The notes beneath the pieces were generated by a model. That model was not told the DNA's origin, ran no database searches, and was given only the letters and a program-made list of their open reading frames with translations. From the NCBI RefSeq assembly GCF_001751245.1, contig NZ_LJGU01000116.1, positions 22,639-86,638 of the forward strand: a DNA stretch of 64,000 bases, read 5' to 3'. A program made the position numbers and the translations under genes. Of this stretch, positions 43,890 to 52,334 are shown one piece after another (position 1 is the first letter of the stretch; the number at the start of each line of letters is the position of its first letter). The DNA is from Streptomyces oceani. Lineage in GTDB: Bacteria; Actinomycetota; Actinomycetes; Streptomycetales; Streptomycetaceae.

Positions 43890-43919
43890 AATGTATCGCC
43901 TGGTTATATAACCTGGCAA
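43890..43919 (-). promoter_or_regulatory. promoter and operator of the marR-MFS operon
   Basis: On the minus strand TTGCCA (43914-43919) and TACATT (43890-43895) are 18 bases apart. The spacer holds the perfect 12-base palindrome GGTTATATAACC (43902-43913), itself extended by CC/GG-type bases. A MarR dimer there would block RNA polymerase. Confidence 0.65.
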
Positions 43920-43949
43920 TGCTTTTCGTTTTCCCCGGCCGCCGGTGAT

Positions 43950-44318
43950 TCAGTGCAGGAACAGGCAGAAGGGGTGCCCCGCCGGGTCGCGGAGGACGCG
44001 TACGTCCTCCTGTGGCTGGATGTCGTACGGCGCCGCTCCGGCCGCGACGGCGCGGGCAGAGGACGCCGCCAGGTCGGTCACCTGGAAGTCCAGGTGCAGC
44101 ATCTTCTGCTGGGCGCCCGGTCGCTCCGGCCATGCCGGCGGCACATAGCCCGCCTCCGCCTGACAGGCGAGGCCCGTGCCGCCGTGCGGGTCCCGGAGCA
44201 GCACCCAGTCCGGCTCCCGCGCGGTGATCGGCCAGCCGAGCAACTCCGCGTAGAAGGCGGCGAGTTCGTGTGCGTCCGAGCAGTCGAGGACGACGGTGGC
44301 GAGGGCGGGGGTGGCCAT
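43950..44318 (-). CDS. VOC-family (glyoxalase/bleomycin-resistance-like) protein
   Basis: A 122-residue vicinal-oxygen-chelate protein with the two beta-alpha-beta-beta-beta modules: LATVVLDCSDAHELAAFYAELLGWPIT and, in the second half, QQKMLHLDFQVTDLAASSARAVAAGA, ending DPAGHPFCLFLH. It may bind a small ligand or metal; no specific function is evident. ATG 44318 follows a GGAGG site. It lies 63 bases upstream of the marR promoter on the same strand, so it is probably a separate unit. Confidence 0.85.
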   Translation of the reverse strand: MATPALATVVLDCSDAHELAAFYAELLGWPITAREPDWVLLRDPHGGTGLACQAEAGYVPPAWPERPGAQQKMLHLDFQVTDLAASSARAVAAGAAPYDIQPQEDVRVLRDPAGHPFCLFLH

Positions 44319-44454
44319 GGCGAGCCTCCTGGTGCTGTGCGGGGTGTTGTCTGTGCCACAGTCCGCCGGTGCTGTATCACCCAACTGGCGTGCTCACCAG
44401 GGCGGGTGTCGACGTGGTGGGAGAGGCTGCCGGTGTGGCCGGTTTGGGGAGTTA

Positions 44455-44483
44455 TTGACGCGCACCTGACATGTGGCTACCGT
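44455..44483 (+). promoter_or_regulatory. housekeeping-type promoter of the lysozyme-like gene
   Basis: TTGACG (44455-44460) and TACCGT (44478-44483) are spaced by 17 bases. The leader to ATG 44591 is then about 100 bases. No riboswitch structure was recognised in the leader. Confidence 0.7.
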
Positions 44484-44590
44484 CCGGCGGAACTTCGGTT
44501 GCTTGCGCGCCCCACAACGCCAAGTGGCCGAGGACACCAGCGGGGTGGCTCCGTAGAGCTTCCCCGACCCCCACCTGGAAGGGAACACCT

Positions 44591-45169
44591 ATGTCGCACC
44601 GCAAGACCGGAAGCGGCCTCAGACGAGGGATGGTCGGACTGGCCGGCGGACTGCTGGTCCTGGGCACGCTGTCGGTGACGGCGTACGCCGGCGGCTCGGA
44701 CCCCCAGCCGTCCCCGAGCGGCTCCGCGCAGCACAAGGCGAACGCGGAACTCGAGGCCAACTGCGCCGTACCGCCCAACCACGACCCGGCCATCATCAAC
44801 ACCGTGCACGACGTGGCCGTGGACATGGGAGCCAACGAGAAGGTCATGTTGGCGGCCTTCGAGGCCGGTTGGGTCGAGTCGCACATGAACAACCTCAACT
44901 GCGGCGACCGCGACTCGCTCGGCGTGTTCCAGCAGCGTCCCAGCCAGGGCTGGGGCACTCCGGAACAGTGCATGGACCCGGTGCACGCCACCACGAAGTT
45001 CCTCGAGCAGGCCATCCCCAACGACCAGGCGAACCCGGGCTACACGGCGGGCCAGCTGGCGCAGAGCGTGCAGCGTTCCGCCTACCCGGAGCGCTACGAC
45101 CAGTCGGAGGGCAAGGCTCGTGAGCTGATCGCCGAAGCCGAGGCGACGCTGCAGTCCGCCGACAAGTAA
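44591..45169 (+). CDS. secreted lysozyme-like protein
   Basis: A 192-residue exported protein. The signal peptide reads RRGMVGLAGGLLVLGTLSVTAYA (cut near 35), and the linker is Gly/Ser/Pro-rich. The C-terminal domain (about 60-185) resembles a transglycosylase/lysozyme-like fold, with catalytic Glu in FEAGWVESHMNNL, then SLGVFQQRPSQGWGTPEQCMDP. Four cysteines can form two disulfides. It probably binds or cuts peptidoglycan outside the cell. ATG 44591 has a GAAGGGAA ribosome site. The housekeeping promoter is at 44455-44483. Confidence 0.8.
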   Translation: MSHRKTGSGLRRGMVGLAGGLLVLGTLSVTAYAGGSDPQPSPSGSAQHKANAELEANCAVPPNHDPAIINTVHDVAVDMGANEKVMLAAFEAGWVESHMNNLNCGDRDSLGVFQQRPSQGWGTPEQCMDPVHATTKFLEQAIPNDQANPGYTAGQLAQSVQRSAYPERYDQSEGKARELIAEAEATLQSADK

Positions 45170-45281
45170 CACCGTCACGCGGACGGGTGACGCGCGTAGT
45201 TCCCAAACCTCCGTCCTTTCGGGGCGGGTGCTAAGCGCGTCACCTGCGTGGACCCGGGCTGTGCGCCTGGCTGCGCCGCGG

Positions 45282-45896
45282 TCAGCCTCGTGCGGCGTCG
45301 ACCGTACGGAGCCGCTTCCCCGACACGGGCCGCAGCAGCCGTTCCAATGACAGCGCTCCCGGCCCGGTGCAGACCAGCAACAGGAAGGCCCAACAGTAGA
45401 ACGCCGCGCTCTCCCCGCCGTTGTCCAACGGCACCAGGCCCTGCGGCGCGTGTACGTCGAAGTACGCGTACGCCATCGAACCGGAGCTGATCAGCGCGGC
45501 GGTGCGGGAACCGTAACCGAGCAGGAGGAGGCCGCCGCCCACGAGCTGGATGACGGCGGCGTATCCGTGCGGCCAGGACAGCGGATCGACGGTGGTGGCC
45601 TGGGGGCCGGCGGCCGGGCCGATGACGCCGAAGAGCGCGCCGAAGCCGTGGCAGGCGAAGAGCAGGCCGACGACGACCCGGAAGAGCGAGAGGACGTACG
45701 GGCCGGCTGCCTCGAGGCGGCTCCGCACGGCAGCGGCGTCAACCGCGCGGGTCGGCGTGGTGGTCCATGGAGCGCTCGGGCCGGACGAGCCTGACGGGTC
45801 TGGCGGGGTCGGTGGACGCTGCGGACTACGCGGACTACGTGAACTACGCCGACCGCGCTGGCTCGACGGATTCGGTGGACTCTGCGGGCTCGACAT
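45282..45896 (-). CDS. DoxX-family membrane protein
   Basis: A 204-residue membrane protein. The first 65 residues are Ser/Pro/Arg-rich and disordered. The DoxX core has four helices: SLFRVVVGLLFACHGFGALFG, YAAVIQLVGGGLLLLGYG, TAALISSGSMAYAYFDVH and AAFYCWAFLLLVCTGPGALSLERLL. DoxX proteins in actinobacteria associate with redox and thiol stress responses. ATG 45896 is chosen because AAGGAG lies 8 bases upstream, against the longer start at 45953. Confidence 0.85.
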   Translation of the reverse strand: MSSPQSPPNPSSQRGRRSSRSPRSPQRPPTPPDPSGSSGPSAPWTTTPTRAVDAAAVRSRLEAAGPYVLSLFRVVVGLLFACHGFGALFGVIGPAAGPQATTVDPLSWPHGYAAVIQLVGGGLLLLGYGSRTAALISSGSMAYAYFDVHAPQGLVPLDNGGESAAFYCWAFLLLVCTGPGALSLERLLRPVSGKRLRTVDAARG

Positions 45897-46245
45897 GGCC
45901 GGGCTCCTTCGGATGGAGGGTGCCGACCCCGGACTGCGTACGTACCGGTCCACACCGGTCAGGTCGGCTGAACCCAGACTCCAGTGGGGCCCGCGGTCAC
46001 GCGTCCCGCGGCGGGAGGCAGCCGTCGTACTCTCCGGGCGGTAGCGGCGGGCGGCCGCCGTAGCGGCCGCGGCTGTTTCCCGACACGGGACGCGGGAAAC
46101 CGGCGGGCCACGCGCGCGACGCGTTTACCCGGTGGTTGCTTGGAGGGTTCGCGGGGCAACGTGTTCTCCGAGTTCACCGGGGCCACCAGTTTCCAGACCC
46201 CGTTCGGCAACGAACCACGCCCGCCGCCTGCTGAAGGGAACGACC
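45897..46245. other. intergenic region between divergent DoxX and GH13 genes
   Basis: No gene was found. The notable element is an inverted repeat, GTTTCCCG (46075-46082) and CGGGAAAC (46093-46100), with a 10-base spacer; it could be an operator for the alpha-glucosidase. A GCGGCCGC-rich self-complementary stretch lies at 46051-46071. Neither a clear -35/-10 pair nor a riboswitch is evident. Confidence 0.45.
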
Positions 46246-47940
46246 TTGTCCAGCGACACCGCACCCGACCGCGAGCACTCCCCCTGGTGGCGTACGGCGG
46301 TCATCTACCAGGTCTACATCCGCAGTTTCGCGGACGGGAACGGCGACGGCGTCGGCGACCTCGCCGGTCTGCGCAACCGACTGCCCCATCTACGCGACCT
46401 GGGCGTGGACGCGTTGTGGATCAACCCCTGGTATCCCTCGGGGATGGCCGACGGAGGCTACGACGTCGCCGACTACCGGGACATCGACCCCTGCTTCGGG
46501 ACCCTCGCCGAGGCCGAGGAACTGCTCGCGGAGGCGCACGAGCTGGGGTTGCGGGTGCTCCTCGACATCGTCCCGAACCACACCTCCGAACAGCACGCGC
46601 TGTTCGCCGAGGCGCTGGCCGCCGGACCTGGCTCCGCCGCCCGCGAGCGCTACCTCTTCCGGGACGGCAAGGGGCCGGACGGCGCACTGCCGCCGAACGA
46701 CTGGCGCAGCATGTTCGGCGGCCGGGCGTGGACCCGGATCACCGAACCGGACGGCAGCCCCGGACAGTGGTACCTCCATCTCTTCGCACCCGAGCAGCCG
46801 GACCTCAACTGGGACAACCCGGATGTGCGGGCGGAGTTCGAGACGACCCTGCGCTTCTGGTTCGACCGGGGTGTCGACGGCTTCCGTATCGATGTCGCAC
46901 ACGGCCTGGCCAAACACCCGGACCTGCCCGACCTCGGCATCGAGGAGCACCACGTCTTCGCACCCGAACGAGACGAGGAGGGGCACCCCTTCTGGGACCT
47001 GGACAGCGTCCACGAGATCTACCGTGACTGGCGGCGGATCGCCGACACGTACGCCGGGGATCGCGCGTACGTCGCCGAGGCACATGCCCGACACCACCGA
47101 CTGCCGCAGTACCTGCGTCCGGACGAGCTGCACACCGCCTTCAACTTCGACTACCTCCGGGCCCCGTGGGACGCGCGTGCCCTGCGGGAGGTCATCGATC
47201 GCAGCATCTCGGCCCACGCGACCGTCGGCGCCCCCGCCACCTGGGTGCTCTCCAACCACGACGTGGTCCGGCACGTCACACGCTACGGTCGCGCGGACAC
47301 CACCGAGCGGGGCAACCGCCCGGGCCCGCCCCCCGACACCGATCTGGAGCTCGGCACCCGGCGGGCCCGCGCCGCCACGCTGCTGACGCTCGGGCTGCCC
47401 GGCGGCGCGTACGTCTACCAGGGCGAGGAGCTGGGGCTGTGGGAGGTGGAGGACATCCCGGCCGAGCGTCTGCAGGACCCCACCTGGGAACGCTCCGGCC
47501 ATACCGTACGCGGCCGGGACGGCTGCCGCGTGCCGATCCCGTGGTCGGGTGGCGCGCCACCGTTCGGTTTCGGGCCCGCCGGCTGCGTGCCGTGGCTGCC
47601 GCAGCCGGACGCGTGGAAGGCGTACACCGTCGCGGCCGAGACGGGGGTGGAGGGCAGCATGCTGGAGCTGTACCGGGACGCGTTGCGGCAGCGCCGCGCC
47701 CATCCGGACCTGGGGGAGACACCGCTGACCTGGTTGGACGCGCGCGAGGGCGTGCTGTATTTCGCACGCGGCGCCCGCTGGCGGTGTGCGGTGAACCTCT
47801 CCGCAGCGCCCTGGCCGCTGCCCGAGGACTGCCGGGTGCTGCTCGCGAGCGGGCCTCCGCCGGACGGTCAGTTGCCGGACGGTCAACTTCCGGTTGACAC
47901 GGCGGTCTGGCTCGAGGCGGACGTGCCGTCCGGAGCGTAG
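46246..47940 (+). CDS. GH13 alpha-glucosidase (oligo-1,6-/maltose-type)
   Basis: A 564-residue retaining glycosidase of family GH13. All four conserved regions are present: DIVPNHTS, GFRIDVAHG with nucleophile Asp216, VAEAHA with acid/base Glu278 and LSNHDVVRH with Asp339. The opening WWRTAVIYQVYIRSFADGNGDGVGDLAG is that of alpha-glucosidases and oligo-1,6-glucosidases. No signal peptide is present, so it acts in the cytosol on imported maltodextrins. TTG 46246 is chosen because AGGGAA lies 6 bases before it. No transporter gene is next to it. Confidence 0.88.
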   Translation: MSSDTAPDREHSPWWRTAVIYQVYIRSFADGNGDGVGDLAGLRNRLPHLRDLGVDALWINPWYPSGMADGGYDVADYRDIDPCFGTLAEAEELLAEAHELGLRVLLDIVPNHTSEQHALFAEALAAGPGSAARERYLFRDGKGPDGALPPNDWRSMFGGRAWTRITEPDGSPGQWYLHLFAPEQPDLNWDNPDVRAEFETTLRFWFDRGVDGFRIDVAHGLAKHPDLPDLGIEEHHVFAPERDEEGHPFWDLDSVHEIYRDWRRIADTYAGDRAYVAEAHARHHRLPQYLRPDELHTAFNFDYLRAPWDARALREVIDRSISAHATVGAPATWVLSNHDVVRHVTRYGRADTTERGNRPGPPPDTDLELGTRRARAATLLTLGLPGGAYVYQGEELGLWEVEDIPAERLQDPTWERSGHTVRGRDGCRVPIPWSGGAPPFGFGPAGCVPWLPQPDAWKAYTVAAETGVEGSMLELYRDALRQRRAHPDLGETPLTWLDAREGVLYFARGARWRCAVNLSAAPWPLPEDCRVLLASGPPPDGQLPDGQLPVDTAVWLEADVPSGA

Positions 47941-48036
47941 CGGCACTGGCCCGGGACGGGGCGTACGAGGCACCAGCGTGACCATGCGTGCTGCCCCGTG
48001 CCTACGGCGCGGGACACCTCCGGGAGGTTGGCCCGT

Positions 48037-49449
48037 TCACTCCGGCGGCTCCGAGTGCAGCCCGGTCAGCTTGTCGATGTCGGCGCGCAGCTGCTCCACC
48101 CGCGCGCGGTAGGCGTCCACGGTCGCCATGGTCAGCACGTACGTGGGCCGGGAGGAGATGCCCGCGGTTGCCGCGTACGGGTCGACGGAGCCGCCGGGCG
48201 AGTAGGGCTGCAGGTTGAGACTCAGGGCCTTGACGGAATCGGCGATCACGGTCCATCGGGGGTCTCCGGTGGACCGGTGCAGCCATGTCGCGACGCTCGT
48301 CGGGGAGCGCACGTGGGGTGGCACGTACAGCCGGCGACGGACCATCCGGAACTTCCGCTTCAGGTCCGCCGAGGCCCGCTTCATCAGTTCACGGCGCTCC
48401 CGCTGCTGGTGGAAGAGGTCGTCCGAGCCCTCCTGGGGATAGGGGGGTTGGTCCTCAGGTCGCCACCGGCCCACGGGGGCGGGCTGCCAGTCGTGTGCGT
48501 CAGCGGGGGCCGGACGGGCCGACGACATGCTCTCGGTCCCGTTTCGTGCCTGACCCGTCCCGGCGCGCACGAGATCCGACCCGGTGTCGCCGCGTGTGCC
48601 GCCCGCACCCGGGACGCTCGTACCCGGGATGACCGTGTGCGGGAGATCCGCAACCGTCGCGCCGGCGGCGCGGTTCGGGAAACCGAGATGGTGGGCCGCG
48701 GTGTTCTGCGCGAACAGCTGCGGTTCCGGGCTGCCTCGGGACACGAGCTGCTTACGCACCCGCTGCCACAGCTCGTGCACGCTCAACTCGGCACCCAGGC
48801 CGGGCACACCATGCGCGAGGATTCCGAGCAGCTCGCCGGTGGTCTCCGGATAGACGGCCCCCGGCAGCACGAAGGACTCCCGGTCGTGCGGTGCGGACGT
48901 GAACACCACGTCCCCGTAGTCCTCCACCGGCTCACTGGTCGGGCTTGGCACCTCGTCCAGGGCCTTGGCCAGTTGGATGCGTGTGGCCACGCCGGGAGGA
49001 CCCATCGTGCCGGCCATGCCGCTGAAGCAGCAGTCCAGCACGGTCAGCCGGTAGCGTGCCGTCACTCCGGCTCTCCGTACGACATCGCGCAGGTCGCGAT
49101 AGGCCACCGTGCCGATCTGTGGACAGTCGGGGTCGGCGGCTGCCAGGCACAGGTAGAACTTCTCCCCGGCGAAGTCGCGAATACCGTGCCCGGCGAAGTA
49201 CACGAGCAGGGTGTCCCTCGCGGCCTGCGCGGCATCCCGCACGGCGCCGAGTACATCCTCAGCGGACGCTCGGGAGTCGAGCACGGTGACATGGCTCTGC
49301 GGCAGTCCCCACAGGTGCCGCAGCAGGGTGGACAACTCCTGGGTGCCGGTGGCGACGGCGGAGAACGAGGTCATTCTGGTGTTGGTCTCCACACCGATGA
49401 GCACCGCTCGACTCGCCCGTGGGTCAGGAAACACTGCCGTCTCCGCCAC
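48037..49449 (-). CDS. caspase-like protease, EACC1-associated type
   Basis: A 470-residue protein with a caspase (peptidase C14) domain at 15-260. The catalytic dyad is His88 in YFAGHG and Cys141 in LDCCFSG. A Gly/Thr-rich linker follows (260-330). A C-terminal region of about 140 residues then holds a basic helix (RRELMKRASADLKRKFRMVRR) and a segment matching no fold I know. No signal peptide or membrane helix is present. The start overlaps the upstream EACC1-like gene by 26 bases, so the two are translationally coupled. It likely acts as a protease effector, with the small protein as adaptor or switch. Confidence 0.8.
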   Translation of the reverse strand: MAETAVFPDPRASRAVLIGVETNTRMTSFSAVATGTQELSTLLRHLWGLPQSHVTVLDSRASAEDVLGAVRDAAQAARDTLLVYFAGHGIRDFAGEKFYLCLAAADPDCPQIGTVAYRDLRDVVRRAGVTARYRLTVLDCCFSGMAGTMGPPGVATRIQLAKALDEVPSPTSEPVEDYGDVVFTSAPHDRESFVLPGAVYPETTGELLGILAHGVPGLGAELSVHELWQRVRKQLVSRGSPEPQLFAQNTAAHHLGFPNRAAGATVADLPHTVIPGTSVPGAGGTRGDTGSDLVRAGTGQARNGTESMSSARPAPADAHDWQPAPVGRWRPEDQPPYPQEGSDDLFHQQRERRELMKRASADLKRKFRMVRRRLYVPPHVRSPTSVATWLHRSTGDPRWTVIADSVKALSLNLQPYSPGGSVDPYAATAGISSRPTYVLTMATVDAYRARVEQLRADIDKLTGLHSEPPE

Positions 49450-49870
49450 TTGGAGAGCCGGTCTGCCCGGTGTCCTGCCCTGACCGGACGCTGAGCAGAC
49501 CGGAGTTCGTGATCAGGTTCGCCAGCTGGGCCGCCTCCTCGGCCGAACCTGCCTCCACGACCACCTGGGAATCGCCGTGTTCGACGACGAGGCGTACCGC
49601 CGACCGCTCAGCTGGCGGCAGCGAGGCTCGGAACGCCAGGTGCGAGTACACCAGCGATGCCGTGGAGAACCCGCTGCTCAGCGCCAGGGCGAGCCATTCG
49701 GTAAGCCCTCCGGACATCGCGCCCGCATGGCGCGCGCTCGAGCGAACCCGATCGATCTCGACGTACGGGCCCACTGTGCGGTCCTGGGCGAGCCACTGAG
49801 CGAACGCTTCGGTCAACCGAGGCGCGCTATCGCTCTGTGAGCTGCCAACTAACTCCATGCGAACGCGCAC
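49424..49870 (-). CDS. effector-associated constant component EACC1-like protein
   Basis: A 148-residue protein directly upstream of the caspase gene. The pattern is a strand and short helix (VRMELVGSSQSDSAPRLTEAFAQWL), a loop, a hydrophobic segment (GGLTEWLALALSSGFSTASLVYSH), two strands (AVRLVVEHGDSQVVVEAG) and a final helix (SAEEAAQLANLI). This matches my recollection of EACC1 proteins, small constant partners of proteases and other effectors in NTP-dependent conflict systems of multicellular bacteria. GTG 49870 follows GAGGGGGAT; ATG 49858 lacks a near ribosome site. The label is recognition from pattern and context, not a comparison. Confidence 0.65.
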   Translation of the reverse strand: MRVRMELVGSSQSDSAPRLTEAFAQWLAQDRTVGPYVEIDRVRSSARHAGAMSGGLTEWLALALSSGFSTASLVYSHLAFRASLPPAERSAVRLVVEHGDSQVVVEAGSAEEAAQLANLITNSGLLSVRSGQDTGQTGSPSGGDGSVS

Positions 49871-49998
49871 AGATCCCCCTCGTCCGGCCCCAGCCAAGCG
49901 GATGTCGCTCGCAGCGTACTGGCTGTGCTGCGCACGCTCCATGGTCGCCGCTCAAGCCTGGCCGGACGCCCCGCTCGGCCGTGGCTCACGGTCGCGAC

Positions 49999-50664
49999 TC
50001 AGTCCTGTGCGGCGGTCACCCCGACGGGGCAGCTGACGCCCGTGCCGCCGATGCCGCAGTAACCGGCTGGGTTCTTGTCCAGATACTGCTGGTGGTAGTC
50101 CTCGGCGGGGTAGAACGGACGGTCGGCGGCGGTCAGGATCTCGGTGGTGATCTGACCGTGCCCCGAACCGGTGAGCACCTGCTGGTAGGCGTCCCGGGAG
50201 CTTTCGGCGGCGGACTGCTGGGCCGGGGAGTGGGTGTAGATCGCCGAACGGTACTGGGTGCCGAGGTCGTTCCCCTGACGGAAGCCCTGGGTGGGGTCGT
50301 GGGTCTCCCAGAACAGCTTCAACAGCGTGGCGTACGACACCCGGGCCGGGTCGAATACCACGCGCACCGCCTCGGTGTGGCCGGTACGGCCGGAGCAGAC
50401 CTCCTCGTAGGTGGGGTGTTCGGTGTGTCCGCCCTGGTAGCCGACGAGCGTGGTCCACACGCCCTCGGCACGCCAGAAGGCACGCTCGGCACCCCAGAAG
50501 CAGCCCAGCCCGAAGTCGGCGGTCTCCAGGCCGTCCGGGTACGGGCCGAGTAGCGCGTTCCCCAGGACGGTGTGCCGCTCCGGTACGGCGTACGGCCGCT
50601 CCGGACGTCCGGGCAGGGCCTCCTCGGCGGTGGGGAGTTCACTCTGGCGGCGGCTGAACAGCAT
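49999..50664 (-). CDS. msrA: peptide-methionine (S)-S-oxide reductase
   Basis: A 221-residue MsrA that repairs oxidised methionine. The catalytic motif GCFWG has nucleophile Cys55, followed by [25 protein letters not shown]. The C-terminal resolving cysteines are in [13 protein letters not shown]. Reduction is presumably by thioredoxin or mycoredoxin. Upstream, an ORF-free stretch of 429 bases separates it from the mca region. It marks a return to core gene content after the 40.4-49.9 kb stretch. Confidence 0.94.
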   Translation of the reverse strand: MLFSRRQSELPTAEEALPGRPERPYAVPERHTVLGNALLGPYPDGLETADFGLGCFWGAERAFWRAEGVWTTLVGYQGGHTEHPTYEEVCSGRTGHTEAVRVVFDPARVSYATLLKLFWETHDPTQGFRQGNDLGTQYRSAIYTHSPAQQSAAESSRDAYQQVLTGSGHGQITTEILTAADRPFYPAEDYHQQYLDKNPAGYCGIGGTGVSCPVGVTAAQD

Positions 50665-51093
50665 CGGGGCTCCAGGCAGACAAGGCGGCTACGGGCACGA
50701 GCACCTTCGGACACGAACGGGCGGGACGACTACGGGCAGGGGCGACCGGACGACGACCCGGCGCCCGACACCCGTGAAACGAATGACGTCGGCGGGGAAT
50801 TCCCCGGAGGGCGCGTGAAGGGGGCACGTCGAGGAGGGCCGTGGGGGTCGGGGGCTGCCCGGGCATGTGGGCGCGCCCGGGCCGTACGCGCCCCGGCGCG
50901 CATAGACGTGGCGGCTGCTCGGGCGCTCCAGGGCAGCACCAGCCGCGTCCGCCCCTGACCCGCGCGCCTCGGCTCGTACGGGCATGTCGCGCCGTCCCGG
51001 CACACCAGGGATCGCTGGTGTGCCGGGCCGCTCAGGCGGCGCCCCGCTCGGGCGGGGAACCGCCCCGGCATACGCCGCAGGTGATCAGTACAC
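50665..51093. other. intergenic region between msrA and a small membrane-protein gene
   Basis: These 429 bases carry no supported gene; the open frames there do not show a ribosome site or a recognisable product. The only clear structure is the hairpin at 50996-51027. Sequence upstream of msrA (50665-50770) is rich in CGGGCA words. No promoter pair stands out. Confidence 0.5.
50996..51027. terminator. hairpin terminator after the small membrane-protein gene
   Basis: CCCGGCACACCAG (50996-51008) pairs perfectly with CTGGTGTGCCGGG (51015-51027) around the 6-base loop GGATCG. It is 67 bases downstream of the minus-strand gene that ends at 51094, so it ends the mca operon. Confidence 0.75.
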
Positions 51094-51363
51094 CTAGCGG
51101 GCGTCGGAACCGGAGTCGGAATCCGCCGGCGAGGTGTCGGACCGCGCGACCCCGGACGGACCTGAGGCGGTCGCGGCACCCGGCTTCGGTGCCTCGGTGA
51201 AGTTGACCTTGCCCATCTCCTTGGTCATCGACTTCATCAGCATCCACACCGCCAGGCCGAGCACGGCGAAGACGAGAAAGCCGAGCACGCCCGGCGTCAC
51301 CTTGGACTCGTCCAGTTCCTTCGCCAACGGGAGGAGCTGGACGGTGCTGTCTGTCACGCTCAT
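51094..51363 (-). CDS. small membrane protein co-transcribed with mca
   Basis: An 89-residue protein with one membrane helix near 26-42 (GVLGFLVFAVLGLAVWMLM) and a polar C-terminal tail rich in Ala/Ser/Asp. The N-terminal 22 residues are acidic/hydrophobic mixed. It starts 3 bases after the mca stop and shares its strand, so it is probably translated from the same message. The order mca then this gene is typical of Streptomyces. Function unknown; the tail may carry interaction sites. Confidence 0.75.
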   Translation of the reverse strand: MSVTDSTVQLLPLAKELDESKVTPGVLGFLVFAVLGLAVWMLMKSMTKEMGKVNFTEAPKPGAATASGPSGVARSDTSPADSDSGSDAR

Positions 51364-51366
51364 ACG

Positions 51367-52239
51367 TCAATTCTCGCGGATGCCCGCGAAGAGGTCGTCC
51401 TCGGGGATCGAAGTGTCGACGAGCGACTTCGCCAGCTCGTACTCCTCGGTGGGCCAGATCTCCTTCTGCACCTCGAGCGGCACCCGGAACCAGCCTCCGT
51501 CCGGATCGATCTGGGTGGCGTGCGCGATCAGCGCCTTGTCCCGGATCTCGAAGAACTCCGCGCAGGGCACATGCGTCGTGAGCGTGCGGTCTTCGCGTTG
51601 TATCTCCTTCCAGCGCTCCAGCCACTCGCCGTATGGCGAGTCCATGCCGCGTGCCAGCAGGCCCTCGTGGAGGGCCTGCGTGCGCGGCCGGTTGAAGCCC
51701 TGGTTGTAGTAGAGCTTCTGCGGCTGCCAGGCAGGCCCGGAGTCCTTGTACTGCTCGGGGTCTCCGGCGGCGTCGAAGGCGAGGGCGGAGATCTTGTAGG
51801 TCATGATGTGGTCCGGGTGCGGATAGCCGCCGTTCTCGTCGTAGGTCGTGATGACCTGCGGCTTGAACTCGCGGATCAGTCGCACCAGTGGCTCCGCCGC
51901 CTCCGCCACCTCGCGCAGCGCGAAGCAGCCCTCGGGCAGTGGCGGCAGCGGGTCTCCCTCGGGCAGCCCGGAGTCGACGAAGCCGAGCCATGCCTGCTTG
52001 ACGCCCAGAATCTCGCGGGCCTCGTCCATCTCCTTCTTGCGGACCTCGTGGATGTGCTCCTCGACATAGGCGTCGCCCTGGAGCTTGGGGTTGAGGATGG
52101 AGCCGCGCTCGCCTCCCGTGCAGGTCGCGACCAGCACGTCCACCCCCTCGGACACGTACTTCGCCATGGTCGCGGCACCCTTGCTCGACTCGTCGTCGGG
52201 GTGCGCGTGCACGGCCATCAGTCGCAGCTGTTCAGTCAA
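51367..52239 (-). CDS. mca: mycothiol S-conjugate amidase
   Basis: A 290-residue LmbE-like zinc amidase that splits mycothiol conjugates, releasing mercapturic acids for export and glucosaminyl-inositol for re-use. Zinc motif AHPDDE with His13 and Asp16, then the second metal His in GGYPHPDHIM, and CTGGERGSILNP. The Mca-specific length and ending (EEYELAKSLVDTSIPEDDLFAGIREN) distinguish it from MshB. ATG 52239 is the natural start. The gene belongs to the actinobacterial thiol-detoxification set and is divergent from the DUF4307 gene. Confidence 0.94.
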   Translation of the reverse strand: MTEQLRLMAVHAHPDDESSKGAATMAKYVSEGVDVLVATCTGGERGSILNPKLQGDAYVEEHIHEVRKKEMDEAREILGVKQAWLGFVDSGLPEGDPLPPLPEGCFALREVAEAAEPLVRLIREFKPQVITTYDENGGYPHPDHIMTYKISALAFDAAGDPEQYKDSGPAWQPQKLYYNQGFNRPRTQALHEGLLARGMDSPYGEWLERWKEIQREDRTLTTHVPCAEFFEIRDKALIAHATQIDPDGGWFRVPLEVQKEIWPTEEYELAKSLVDTSIPEDDLFAGIREN

Positions 52240-52334
52240 GACTCGATCCTCGTCATCTCGTCACTTCAGACGGCTTCTATAGTGACCGGACGGGACCCCG
52301 GTCTTATTCCCCTCCACCGCCGACAGAACAGGAC

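Noticed and set aside
44484..44590. Possible cyclic-di-AMP riboswitch before the secreted lysozyme-like gene
   Set aside because: Such elements precede some Streptomyces cell-wall hydrolase genes, but this leader is only about 100 bases and shows no recognisable conserved core.
45170..45281. Possible tRNA-like fold after the lysozyme-like gene
   Set aside because: There is no TPsiC-loop sequence (GTTCGA) or CCA-like acceptor layout; only short GC-rich pairings are visible.
45984..47027. Plus-strand frame overlapping the start of the GH13 gene
   Set aside because: It is an Arg/Pro/Gly-rich shadow frame over the well-supported alpha-glucosidase.
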